From positions 1 through 20,030 of IMG/VR virus record IMGVR_UViG_3300042355_000202: a stretch of DNA of 20,030 bases, one strand, 5' to 3'. The notes beneath the pieces were generated by a model. That model saw only the letters and a list, made by a program, of their open reading frames with translations, was not told the origin of the DNA and did no database searches. How positions within the stretch are numbered: the first letter of the stretch is position 1; each line of letters opens with the position of its first letter. This document shows, in pieces, positions 14,331 to 20,030 of the stretch. Origin of the DNA: a virus. The translations under genes and the position numbers were made by a program.

Positions 14331-17264
14331 TTAACCTTCTCGGTAGAAACGGCTGCTGTACTTACCTTCCCATGTTATATCCAACAGACTCACCGGGAAT
14401 GGAGTATCACCAATGATTCTAATAGAAGTATTACGGTTACGTTGGTAAATAGGTACAACGTGAACAGCACTAGCGGAAAGGTTAACGTTATTCAGAACGT
14501 AGGTATTTGGTAGAGTGGTAGACACTACGTTATTCCAAGTTGGAATACCTGTCAAATCAATCTCATAAGTTACAGGACCACTCAAACCTGTAGCCACATT
14601 GATACGGTGTAGAACAAGATCAGCAGTTTGATCACTACTAACAAAGTTCCCTTCATTTTTGGTGAGGAAAAACTTAGGTAGTTCCAATAACATCTGATAC
14701 TGGAATCCAATAATCAGATCTCGCCCACGATAGTCACCATCAATGTCTGCATAGTAGGCACCAGTTGAACCTGCAACAGTAGGTTCCAGGACAGCACCAA
14801 CTGATTCACTAGAAGTTTGATTGCTACTACCAATGTAACCACCCAATGCTACAACAACGAATGTCTTACCAGATACAATATCATACGGTAGAAACACCCT
14901 TGTCGTATCAGTGCCAGCATTATATGTTCTGTAAGGGTTGATCGACCAATAATCCAAGAACACATCAGTCTTTTCTCCAGTAGGCAGGGTCAAGAACCCC
15001 TCATCACTAGACTGTCTGAGGTTATAGGATTGAACGTCAACTTTAGAACCATTTGCAACAACTGCATAGTAAGTGCTTTGATCAAAGAATTGATCCAGCA
15101 GTGTACCAGCAACATTCCATTTATACCAAGATTGAACTCGTTTTTCATTCAGCTGCAGGAATCTATATTGATAGATTGTACTGCTACCAATTGTTCCAAG
15201 TGAAATAATAGATGCAGCTGCAGATGAAATAAAACTATCAATAGTACTTGGAATCAACTCTGGAATGTTATACGTCAGCTCTTCTGCCAAAGGCGGACTA
15301 TCATTTCGTATATCAAGTAGGTTGAATACTTTGGTGTAAAGAGGTGTCTTAGCAATGAAGTTTGTAGAAATACCAGTAGATATTGCTTCAATGTTAGAAT
15401 CACACTCATATGACGCCATAGTATTAATCTTAGCTGTCTTTGGACTCAGGATGTCAGAGTCAGTACTCATCAAGAACTGCTCAGTATCACCAAACAGAAT
15501 CAAACCAACAGCTGTAGGCCGTACATAATTCAGAGTAACAGGTTTAGCAGTCGATGCCGAAATATCAATCGGATCGTCATCAGTAGCTACTAATGCTGTA
15601 GTATTGAAAAAGTTGAACAGGTCACCAGCTTTACTCAAGGTAACTGTTTCATTAGACAAGAAACCAAGCCTATTCCGATAAAGGAACATGTGCTTGATTT
15701 GTGATCCAACAAAACTAGGGTTAGGGTTAGTGTTAAGATCACCAATAACCCGATCATCCCATGTTACAGGTTCATAGGTAAATGATCCATCAGTCTGACG
15801 TACCAACTGGTGTGGCATAGTCAACGGATCAAACTTATAAGTAATACCAGGACCAACAGTTTCTTCCCAGGTACCTACACCATAGGTTGCTCCAGCAGCA
15901 GAAGTACTAAACTGCAGCCACATATCATCAATGTCAACGTCAGCAGAGTTAATAACTTTTACAACGTAACCATTTTTAGACTGTGAGGGCAGATAGGAAA
16001 CACTTGAAATGGAATCCTGAAAAGCATACATTGCTTCTTGGGCTGGTCCACCTAATACTTGAATAGAGAACGCAGCTGTACAAGAGATGTAAATACTAGG
16101 ACCAACTCTTACAGCAGTGTATGTTTTACCACCAAAAGTTTGGTTATGAATATCACCAGCAAGGTCATTGAGAATAGAATCTGTATCACTAGATGCACCT
16201 GAGTTATGTGTTGCTCGTTCTGTTCCATCAAGGTAGATTTTATAATGACCATTACCTACAACAGCAAGAACCACCAAAGCCTGGTGAGGTAGAGCAGCAG
16301 TAGTTGTTGCATCCATTGCTACTGTTTTACCTTTGTTCAAGACAAATGTAAAGTCATTAAGAGTCAGTACTTCAATGTCTGATGGATCAGCATCTTTGAG
16401 GTAAGCATTAGATGGAACAGTAGTGATAGCACAATTAGCTACTTGAGTGTTATACAAACCAAGCTTAGTTGCTTCGTCAGTAACAGCATTGTTGTAGTTA
16501 GTTTGTGCTGTGTTCATGGCAGACAGTGCTGTTGCCAATTGACCTGCAGTGTTTACAGCTGCTACATCATGTATCGCTGTAAAGACCCTGTAACCGTCTG
16601 CAGCAAGCCTTGTATGCTCTTCGGTACGTTCGGTACCAAGGCTGTATCCAGCGGGCAAGGAGGAGCTTACAGACACCACTGTGTCAGCGTTCTTTACGGT
16701 GTAGACACCTGCTGCATTTTTAATAATACCTGAGTACAGGTAAGTGTCATAAAAAGCATAAGGAGCAGTAGGAAGAGTATAGTTATACCTTACATCAAAT
16801 AACTCCTCGGTGGTTGCATTCTGACCAGCAAGAACTTCAGCGTAAGTAGACTGTGCAGCATTTAGCTCAGTCAACTTAGTTAGTGTAAAAGCTACAGCAG
16901 TATTATAGTTAGCCAATGTAGTCTTTACATTAGCTATGGTACACGTTCCAGGTACACCAGTATTGGTTCCCATGTTAACAGCACGTGGGGAACCATCGAC
17001 TAGACTCCAGATACGAAATATGTTATTTGCATATTGAGCAACATATTTCTCACTAGCATCCCTCAGAATCGAAAACCAACGACCAGTGGTGGTAGCGTTT
17101 GTCAACGACTCAATGTATTCACCACCGGGACGCTTTAGCATACCCAACGCAAAGTCAGGTAATGTATTCTCAGCATCTCGGACTTGACCGGGAAACTTCC
17201 TGCTATCAGGTTGTTGAGAGATACCAAGAAATAGGTTTGGGATTCTCTGGGAAAGTGTACTCAT
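14331..17264 (-). CDS. Tail tubular protein B, tail nozzle (T7 gp12-like), with a large insertion
   Basis: This protein forms the hollow tail tip through which DNA leaves. The opening, MSTLSQRIPNLFLGISQQPD, with KFPGQVRDAENTLPDF and LKRPGGEYI following, is a hallmark of gp12-type nozzles. It has 977 residues, about 180 more than T7 gp12 (794). The excess matches a segment at about residues 101-285 that includes two Ala/Thr/Asn-rich helical stretches (near 112-150 and 240-280); the T7-like pattern resumes at YLKDADPSDIEVLTLNDFTF. Later motifs such as IKHMFLYRNRLGFLSNETV, LFGDTEQFLMS and the C-terminal ISIRI-type strand region fit the family. The gene starts inside the adaptor stop (ATGA) and ends two bases before the gp13-like start, whose AAGG ribosome site lies within this gene's last codons. 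Confidence 0.94.
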   Translation of the reverse strand: MSTLSQRIPNLFLGISQQPDSRKFPGQVRDAENTLPDFALGMLKRPGGEYIESLTNATTTGRWFSILRDASEKYVAQYANNIFRIWSLVDGSPRAVNMGTNTGVPGTCTIANVKTTLANYNTAVAFTLTKLTELNAAQSTYAEVLAGQNATTEELFDVRYNYTLPTAPYAFYDTYLYSGIIKNAAGVYTVKNADTVVSVSSSLPAGYSLGTERTEEHTRLAADGYRVFTAIHDVAAVNTAGQLATALSAMNTAQTNYNNAVTDEATKLGLYNTQVANCAITTVPSNAYLKDADPSDIEVLTLNDFTFVLNKGKTVAMDATTTAALPHQALVVLAVVGNGHYKIYLDGTERATHNSGASSDTDSILNDLAGDIHNQTFGGKTYTAVRVGPSIYISCTAAFSIQVLGGPAQEAMYAFQDSISSVSYLPSQSKNGYVVKVINSADVDIDDMWLQFSTSAAGATYGVGTWEETVGPGITYKFDPLTMPHQLVRQTDGSFTYEPVTWDDRVIGDLNTNPNPSFVGSQIKHMFLYRNRLGFLSNETVTLSKAGDLFNFFNTTALVATDDDPIDISASTAKPVTLNYVRPTAVGLILFGDTEQFLMSTDSDILSPKTAKINTMASYECDSNIEAISTGISTNFIAKTPLYTKVFNLLDIRNDSPPLAEELTYNIPELIPSTIDSFISSAAASIISLGTIGSSTIYQYRFLQLNEKRVQSWYKWNVAGTLLDQFFDQSTYYAVVANGSKVDVQSYNLRQSSDEGFLTLPTGEKTDVFLDYWSINPYRTYNAGTDTTRVFLPYDIVSGKTFVVVALGGYIGSSNQTSSESVGAVLEPTVAGSTGAYYADIDGDYRGRDLIIGFQYQMLLELPKFFLTKNEGNFVSSDQTADLVLHRINVATGLSGPVTYEIDLTGIPTWNNVVSTTLPNTYVLNNVNLSASAVHVVPIYQRNRNTSIRIIGDTPFPVSLLDITWEGKYSSRFYREG

Positions 17265-17878
17265 CGCATCAAAGCTTGGTAAGGTTGATAGCTTGTGTAA
17301 TAGTTATGACCGTTTTTAAAGCCAAACATCGAATAGTCACCTTGGTTACATTCGTATTCCAAAGCACCAGCTCGTGTAAGGATTTCTTGTTCAGCCAGAA
17401 GCTTGTTGATTTCTTGGTCACCAATTAGTTTGGTAGCACACATCCGTGCAGACCGTGCAGTGATGTACGCTTGAATAGCAGGAGGTACATCAGTAAAATC
17501 AAAGTACCAAACCAGATCAACGTGAATAGCCTCAGTGAATTGGTAAGTGTGGTTAAGTCTGTCATACAACTTACCGCTACGACGAACCAGATCGTAATCG
17601 TTTTTATGTTTATCTACATTTGCATCCATCTGTAGAACGTTGTACGGATAAGCAATCTCATTGGTTGTTGAATCTGGAATCATTTCATAATCCAGTTCAG
17701 TATTAAAAATCCAACCTTCTGATTGTACCTGCTTGTTTATTTCACGAAGTGTGTTAAGGACAATAGATACCTCAGGATTCTGAAGATCCAAGGTGGTGAC
17801 AGGAGCCTGTCCCACTGAGCTAAGTATTTGATTTACAGCATCCAGTTCGGTGGACACAGCATAAGTAGGAAAGGGCAT
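17261..17878 (-). CDS. Tail tubular protein A, head-tail adaptor (T7 gp11-like)
   Basis: The adaptor ring joins the portal to the tail nozzle and carries the fibre attachment sites. The protein has 205 residues against 196 in T7. The N-terminus contains ELDAVNQILSSVGQAPVTTL, closely patterned on the T7 gp11 start (AVNDILASIGEPPVSTLE), then LREINKQVQSEGWIFNTE (T7: LNKINRQIQSRGWTFNIE), and a later run with YITARSARM and a C-terminal segment rich in Glu, Tyr and Gly. Expression probably relies on read-through of the terminator just upstream. The start codon has only a weak purine stretch (AGAG) before it. The stop overlaps the start of the nozzle gene at ATGA, indicating coupled translation of two proteins that assemble together. 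Confidence 0.93.
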   Translation of the reverse strand: MPFPTYAVSTELDAVNQILSSVGQAPVTTLDLQNPEVSIVLNTLREINKQVQSEGWIFNTELDYEMIPDSTTNEIAYPYNVLQMDANVDKHKNDYDLVRRSGKLYDRLNHTYQFTEAIHVDLVWYFDFTDVPPAIQAYITARSARMCATKLIGDQEINKLLAEQEILTRAGALEYECNQGDYSMFGFKNGHNYYTSYQPYQALMR

Positions 17879-17895
17879 CTCTGTTCACAAAGAAT

Positions 17896-17921
17896 AAAAA
17901 AAAGGGGAGCCGAAGCTCCCC
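17896..17921 (-). terminator. Intrinsic terminator after the capsid gene
   Basis: The minus strand reads GGGGAGC-TTCG-GCTCCCC followed by eight T's: a perfect 7-bp GC-rich stem capped by the very stable UUCG tetraloop and a U-tract. It begins 18 bases past the capsid stop codon and ends about 17 bases before the tail adaptor start. It occupies the place of T7 terminator T-phi after gene 10, so it probably lowers expression of tail and core genes relative to capsid, with the genes beyond depending on read-through. Confidence 0.93.
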
Positions 17922-17939
17922 CAGGATTGATTGTTAAAA

Positions 17940-19064
17940 TCAGAAAGCGGAAGGCGCAGTGCCACCCACATACAGCTCAACAGCAGCAGCGGGGTTCAGG
18001 TAGTCAGCACCCATGGCCAGACGGCCAAGGATCACATCGCCCTGGTAGATCACCGACACGTCGCCGCTGGTCACTTGCACTTGAGGACCAATGGCCTCAA
18101 CCACACCAGCAGCTTCCTTCTGGAAGATCAGACCGCAGGACTTGGTACCAACTTCAGCAGCAGTACCGTAGTCATTCTGGATACCGGTGGTAGCGGGGCT
18201 AGCGTTATCCAGAGCAGGGTTCACGAAGCTACCCAGGTTGCCAGGAGCAGTTTCGCCGGTGGTACCGCCGTAAGCAGCACCGTAGTTACCCAGGAACGGA
18301 ATGTTCATGGACTTGTAGATCTTGATACCGGCAATCTCGATGATGCCGTTACCGTTCTGCAGGCTATCACCTTGCACGTCACGATTCACCAGACCGTTAG
18401 AACCGATAGCTTGGATCAGAGCATAGTACTGGCGGGGGTTCAGAACACCCACACGACCATCAGAGGTTACACCCTTTTCATCCATAGCAGCAGCAGCGTC
18501 ATAGAACGCAGCCACCAGAGCAGCGGAATCAAAAGCATCGGAATCGTTGGCAGAAGTACCAACACGAATCTGGGTACCACCAGGCTCAACGAAGCTGGCC
18601 TTGGTGATGGGGCTAGCAGAACGAGCACCACGAGCGATAGCACGGAAGATATAACGGTCATACTTCTCAGCGAGAGCATAACCAATCTTGCGGCTGATTT
18701 CGCTACGCAGGTCGTAGTGCGAAAGCACCTCATCCAATTCGTACACGAAAGCCGAGCTGATTAGAAGGTCATCACAGGTGATGGTCTTCTCAGCCACCGG
18801 AGGTGCACCATCGGTGTTACCAAGGATGCTATTGCCGGGGGTGTGATACTCAGCCGTGGTACGACCGGTATAGATGAACTGCAGGCTCTTGCCACCCTTG
18901 AGGGTGCGCTTCATCACCAGATCACGAGCAATCGACTCGCGCTGGAAGCCTTTGAACATTTCACCCGAAAACAGTTTCAGGTAAAGAGCACGGGCATCGC
19001 CCGCACCATTAGATTGACCAGGGCGCGTAAGCAGCGCCGGGTCAGCACTAGATTGATGAGCCAT
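17940..19064 (-). CDS. Major capsid protein (T7 gp10-like)
   Basis: This is the shell protein of the icosahedral head. It has 374 residues; T7 gp10A has about 345. The N-terminus is short and polar, followed by a segment (about residues 25-75) with LYLKLFSGEMFKGFQR and the motif KGGKSLQFIYTGR, which read as the N-arm and start of a podoviral HK97-fold capsid protein. Position supports the call: it is followed by a terminator and then by the tail adaptor and nozzle genes, as in T7. Codons favour C-ending forms for Asn, Tyr, Ile, Thr and Phe more than in the internal-core genes, which fits selection for high expression. No Shine-Dalgarno precedes the ATG; an A-run does. I see no obvious sign of a gp10B-type frameshifted extension. 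An alternative function is unlikely. Confidence 0.93.
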   Translation of the reverse strand: MAHQSSADPALLTRPGQSNGAGDARALYLKLFSGEMFKGFQRESIARDLVMKRTLKGGKSLQFIYTGRTTAEYHTPGNSILGNTDGAPPVAEKTITCDDLLISSAFVYELDEVLSHYDLRSEISRKIGYALAEKYDRYIFRAIARGARSASPITKASFVEPGGTQIRVGTSANDSDAFDSAALVAAFYDAAAAMDEKGVTSDGRVGVLNPRQYYALIQAIGSNGLVNRDVQGDSLQNGNGIIEIAGIKIYKSMNIPFLGNYGAAYGGTTGETAPGNLGSFVNPALDNASPATTGIQNDYGTAAEVGTKSCGLIFQKEAAGVVEAIGPQVQVTSGDVSVIYQGDVILGRLAMGADYLNPAAAVELYVGGTAPSAF

Positions 19065-19101
19065 TGTTTTTTTTTTAAAGAGAGTTAATGTTTAATCGAC
19101 T

Positions 19102-19117
19102 CTCTGAACGTTCAGAG
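19102..19117. other. Perfect 16-base palindrome upstream of the capsid gene
   Basis: The sequence CTCTGAACGTTCAGAG is its own reverse complement. As RNA it would form a 6-bp stem with an ACGU loop, and as DNA it could bind a dimeric protein. It lies 38 bases upstream of the capsid start codon and overlaps the alternative GAGAGT/ACTCTC hairpin (19080-19104), whose 3' arm abuts the A-run before the start codon. Confidence 0.6.
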
Positions 19118-19207
19118 TTATTTAGTTTTTATTGTGGTCTATCCCACCGTCTAGACGGCGAAGGGTGTCCTCGTAAGGGCCAACGCCAAGAGGAAGGGGA
19201 TCCGACT

Positions 19208-19223
19208 TTGAGGTGTCCCCAAC
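19208..19223 (-). promoter_or_regulatory. Weak candidate phage RNA polymerase promoter
   Basis: The minus strand reads GTTGGGGACACCTCAA. The published promoter of the RNA polymerase of the T7-like cyanophage Syn5 is ATTGGGCACCCGTAA. The two share TTGGG, CACC and a final AA, but with one extra base and changes in between. The location, just after psbA and before the most highly expressed late gene, is where a late promoter would be useful. The match is imperfect and could be chance; it also overlaps a possible hairpin arm. Confidence 0.25.
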
Positions 19224-19232
19224 CTTATTAAA

Positions 19233-20030
19233 TTAACCGATGATCGGTGCAGTCAAAGCCACAGGAGTGGTTTCAGCTGCAGCAAGATCAAGCGGGAAGT
19301 TGTGTGCATTCCGTTCGTGCATTACCTCAAAGCCAAGACCAGCTCGGTTGAGGATGTCTGCCCAGGTGTTAATGACGTTGCCTTGGTTATCAAGGAGTGA
19401 TTGGTTAAAGTTAAAACCATTCAGGTTAAACGCCATAGTACTTACTCCAAGTGCAGCAAACCAAATGCCAACCACAGGCCAAGCAGCGAGGAAGAAGTGA
19501 AGACTACGGCTGTTATTAAAGGAAGCGTACTGGAAGATAAGCCTACCAAAGTAGCCGTGAGCAGCGACAATGTTATAAGTTTCTTCTTCTTGTCCAAACT
19601 TGTACCCATAGTTCTGGCTTTCCGTTTCAGTAGTTTCACGCACAAGCGAGGATGTAACAAGCGAACCATGCATTGCACTGAATAGCGACCCACCAAACAC
19701 ACCAGCAACACCCAACATATGGAAGGGGTGCATCAGAATGTTATGTTCGGCTTGGAACACCAGCATGTAGTTAAAGGTTCCCGAAATGCCCAAAGGCATA
19801 GCATCGGAGAACGAACCTTGACCAAACGGATAGACCAAAAATACTGCGGAAGCGGCGGCGACAGGAGCAGAATACGCGACAAAGATCCAGGGACGCATCC
19901 CTAGTCGATAGCTAAGTTCCCACTCTCGTCCCATGTAAGCATAGATGCCAATGAGGAAGTGGAAGACTGTGAGTTGAAATGGACCCCCGTTGTAGAGCCA
20001 TTCATCAAGTGAATTAGCTTCCCAAATTGG
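19233..20030 (-). CDS. psbA: Photosystem II reaction-centre protein D1 (phage-encoded), 5' end beyond window
   Basis: D1 binds the chlorophylls, pheophytin, quinone QB and Mn cluster of photosystem II in the thylakoid membrane; cyanophage copies are thought to replace damaged host D1 during infection. The frame stays open to the right edge, giving 265 residues that correspond to D1 residues 95-359, so about 94 N-terminal codons are missing. With that numbering the key residues are all present: H118, Tyr-Z Y161, D170, E189, H190, H198, H215, S264, F265, H272, H332, E333, H337, D342 and the cleavage site after A344, followed by a 15-residue tail. Residue 130 is Glu, as in high-light D1 forms. 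The PEST-like stretch near residues 225-245 is intact. No Cys occurs in the visible part; positions 125, 144 and 212 are Ala, Phe and Ser. The gene lies directly upstream of the capsid gene. No intron is visible in this part. Confidence 0.98.
   Translation of the reverse strand, partial: PIWEANSLDEWLYNGGPFQLTVFHFLIGIYAYMGREWELSYRLGMRPWIFVAYSAPVAAASAVFLVYPFGQGSFSDAMPLGISGTFNYMLVFQAEHNILMHPFHMLGVAGVFGGSLFSAMHGSLVTSSLVRETTETESQNYGYKFGQEEETYNIVAAHGYFGRLIFQYASFNNSRSLHFFLAAWPVVGIWFAALGVSTMAFNLNGFNFNQSLLDNQGNVINTWADILNRAGLGFEVMHERNAHNFPLDLAAAETTPVALTAPIIG

Larger units (their letters stand above)
19065..19232 (-). promoter_or_regulatory. Structured psbA-capsid intergenic region and capsid mRNA leader
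   Basis: This 168-base gap is the longest non-coding stretch in the window. Read on the minus strand it holds several possible hairpins: GGGGA/TCCCC (19196-19200 with 19216-19220), CCTC/GAGG (19169-19172 with 19190-19193), CCGT-CTAG-ACGG (19147-19158), a perfect 16-base palindrome (19102-19117) and GAGAGT/ACTCTC (19080-19085 with 19099-19104). The last two share 19102-19104, so they cannot both form. None is followed by a U-run on the minus strand, so a psbA terminator is not evident. A run of ten A's (minus strand) ends two bases before the capsid ATG, with no Shine-Dalgarno sequence. The region could be a late promoter plus leader, an RNA processing site, or an mRNA stabiliser; these are inferences. 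I did not recognise a known RNA family. Confidence 0.55.

Noticed and set aside
17931-18764. Long plus-strand open frame (277 codons) opposite the capsid gene
   Set aside because: It is antisense to a clear capsid gene, has a Ser/Thr/His-rich, low-structure translation, and no plus-strand gene is otherwise supported. The bias to C-ending codons on the other strand explains the lack of stops.
17940-19064. Frameshift-extended minor capsid protein as in T7 gp10B
   Set aside because: I saw no obvious slippery site near the stop, and the terminator begins 18 bases after it, leaving no room for a substantial extension.
19102-19130. Plus-strand terminator (palindrome followed by a T-rich stretch)
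   Set aside because: The T-run is interrupted and no plus-strand transcript is supported; the structure is better read as part of the minus-strand leader.
19065-19232. tRNA or known riboswitch in the psbA-capsid gap
   Set aside because: I could not fold a cloverleaf with a plausible T-arm, and no glutamine-riboswitch-like or other motif that I know was found. PhotoRC-type RNAs would lie upstream of psbA, beyond the window.

Overview
This window is the late (virion structure) block of a T7-like podovirus that infects cyanobacteria, most likely marine Synechococcus or Prochlorococcus. The evidence is a photosystem II D1 gene (psbA) directly beside a T7-type major capsid gene, followed by tail, internal-core and fibre genes in the T7 order gp10-11-12-13-14-15-16-17. 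Every supported gene is on the minus strand, so transcription and gene order run from right (20030) to left (1). The T7-like assignments rest on reading the proteins, their lengths and their order; no database search was run.

Layout in transcription order: (1) psbA, lacking only its first ~94 codons beyond the right edge; (2) a 168-base structured gap, the longest non-coding stretch in the window; (3) major capsid protein, closed by a strong intrinsic terminator with a UUCG loop; (4) tail adaptor (gp11-like) and tail nozzle (gp12-like), overlapping at ATGA; (5) a small GNAT-like protein in the gp13 slot, then gp14-, gp15- and gp16-like internal/ejection proteins, packed with overlaps or gaps of a few bases; (6) a 1301-residue tail fibre with a T7-type N-terminal anchor, a run of fourteen decapeptide repeats and a self-cleaving S74 chaperone at its C-terminus; (7) a second, related fibre-like protein without the anchor or chaperone; (8) three small genes of the kind that follow fibre genes in cyanophages, with an internal terminator before the last; (9) at the left edge, possibly the first codons of another gene.

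The genes build one machine: capsid shell, adaptor and nozzle, an internal core that is ejected and must cross the peptidoglycan, and receptor-binding fibres. psbA would keep host photosynthesis running while these late proteins are made. Portal, scaffold and polymerase genes would be expected off the right edge; lysis and terminase genes off the left edge.

The most unusual points are: the lytic transglycosylase domain, at the N-terminus of gp16 in T7, here lies near the C-terminus of the gp15-slot protein; it is followed by what reads as a degenerate, apparently circularly permuted M23 peptidase-like module; the nozzle protein has a ~185-residue helical insertion; the two fibre genes share modules and short exact DNA matches; and the psbA-capsid gap holds mutually exclusive hairpins and a motif loosely like the Syn5 RNA polymerase promoter. 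I did not see a wholly new defence or mobile system.
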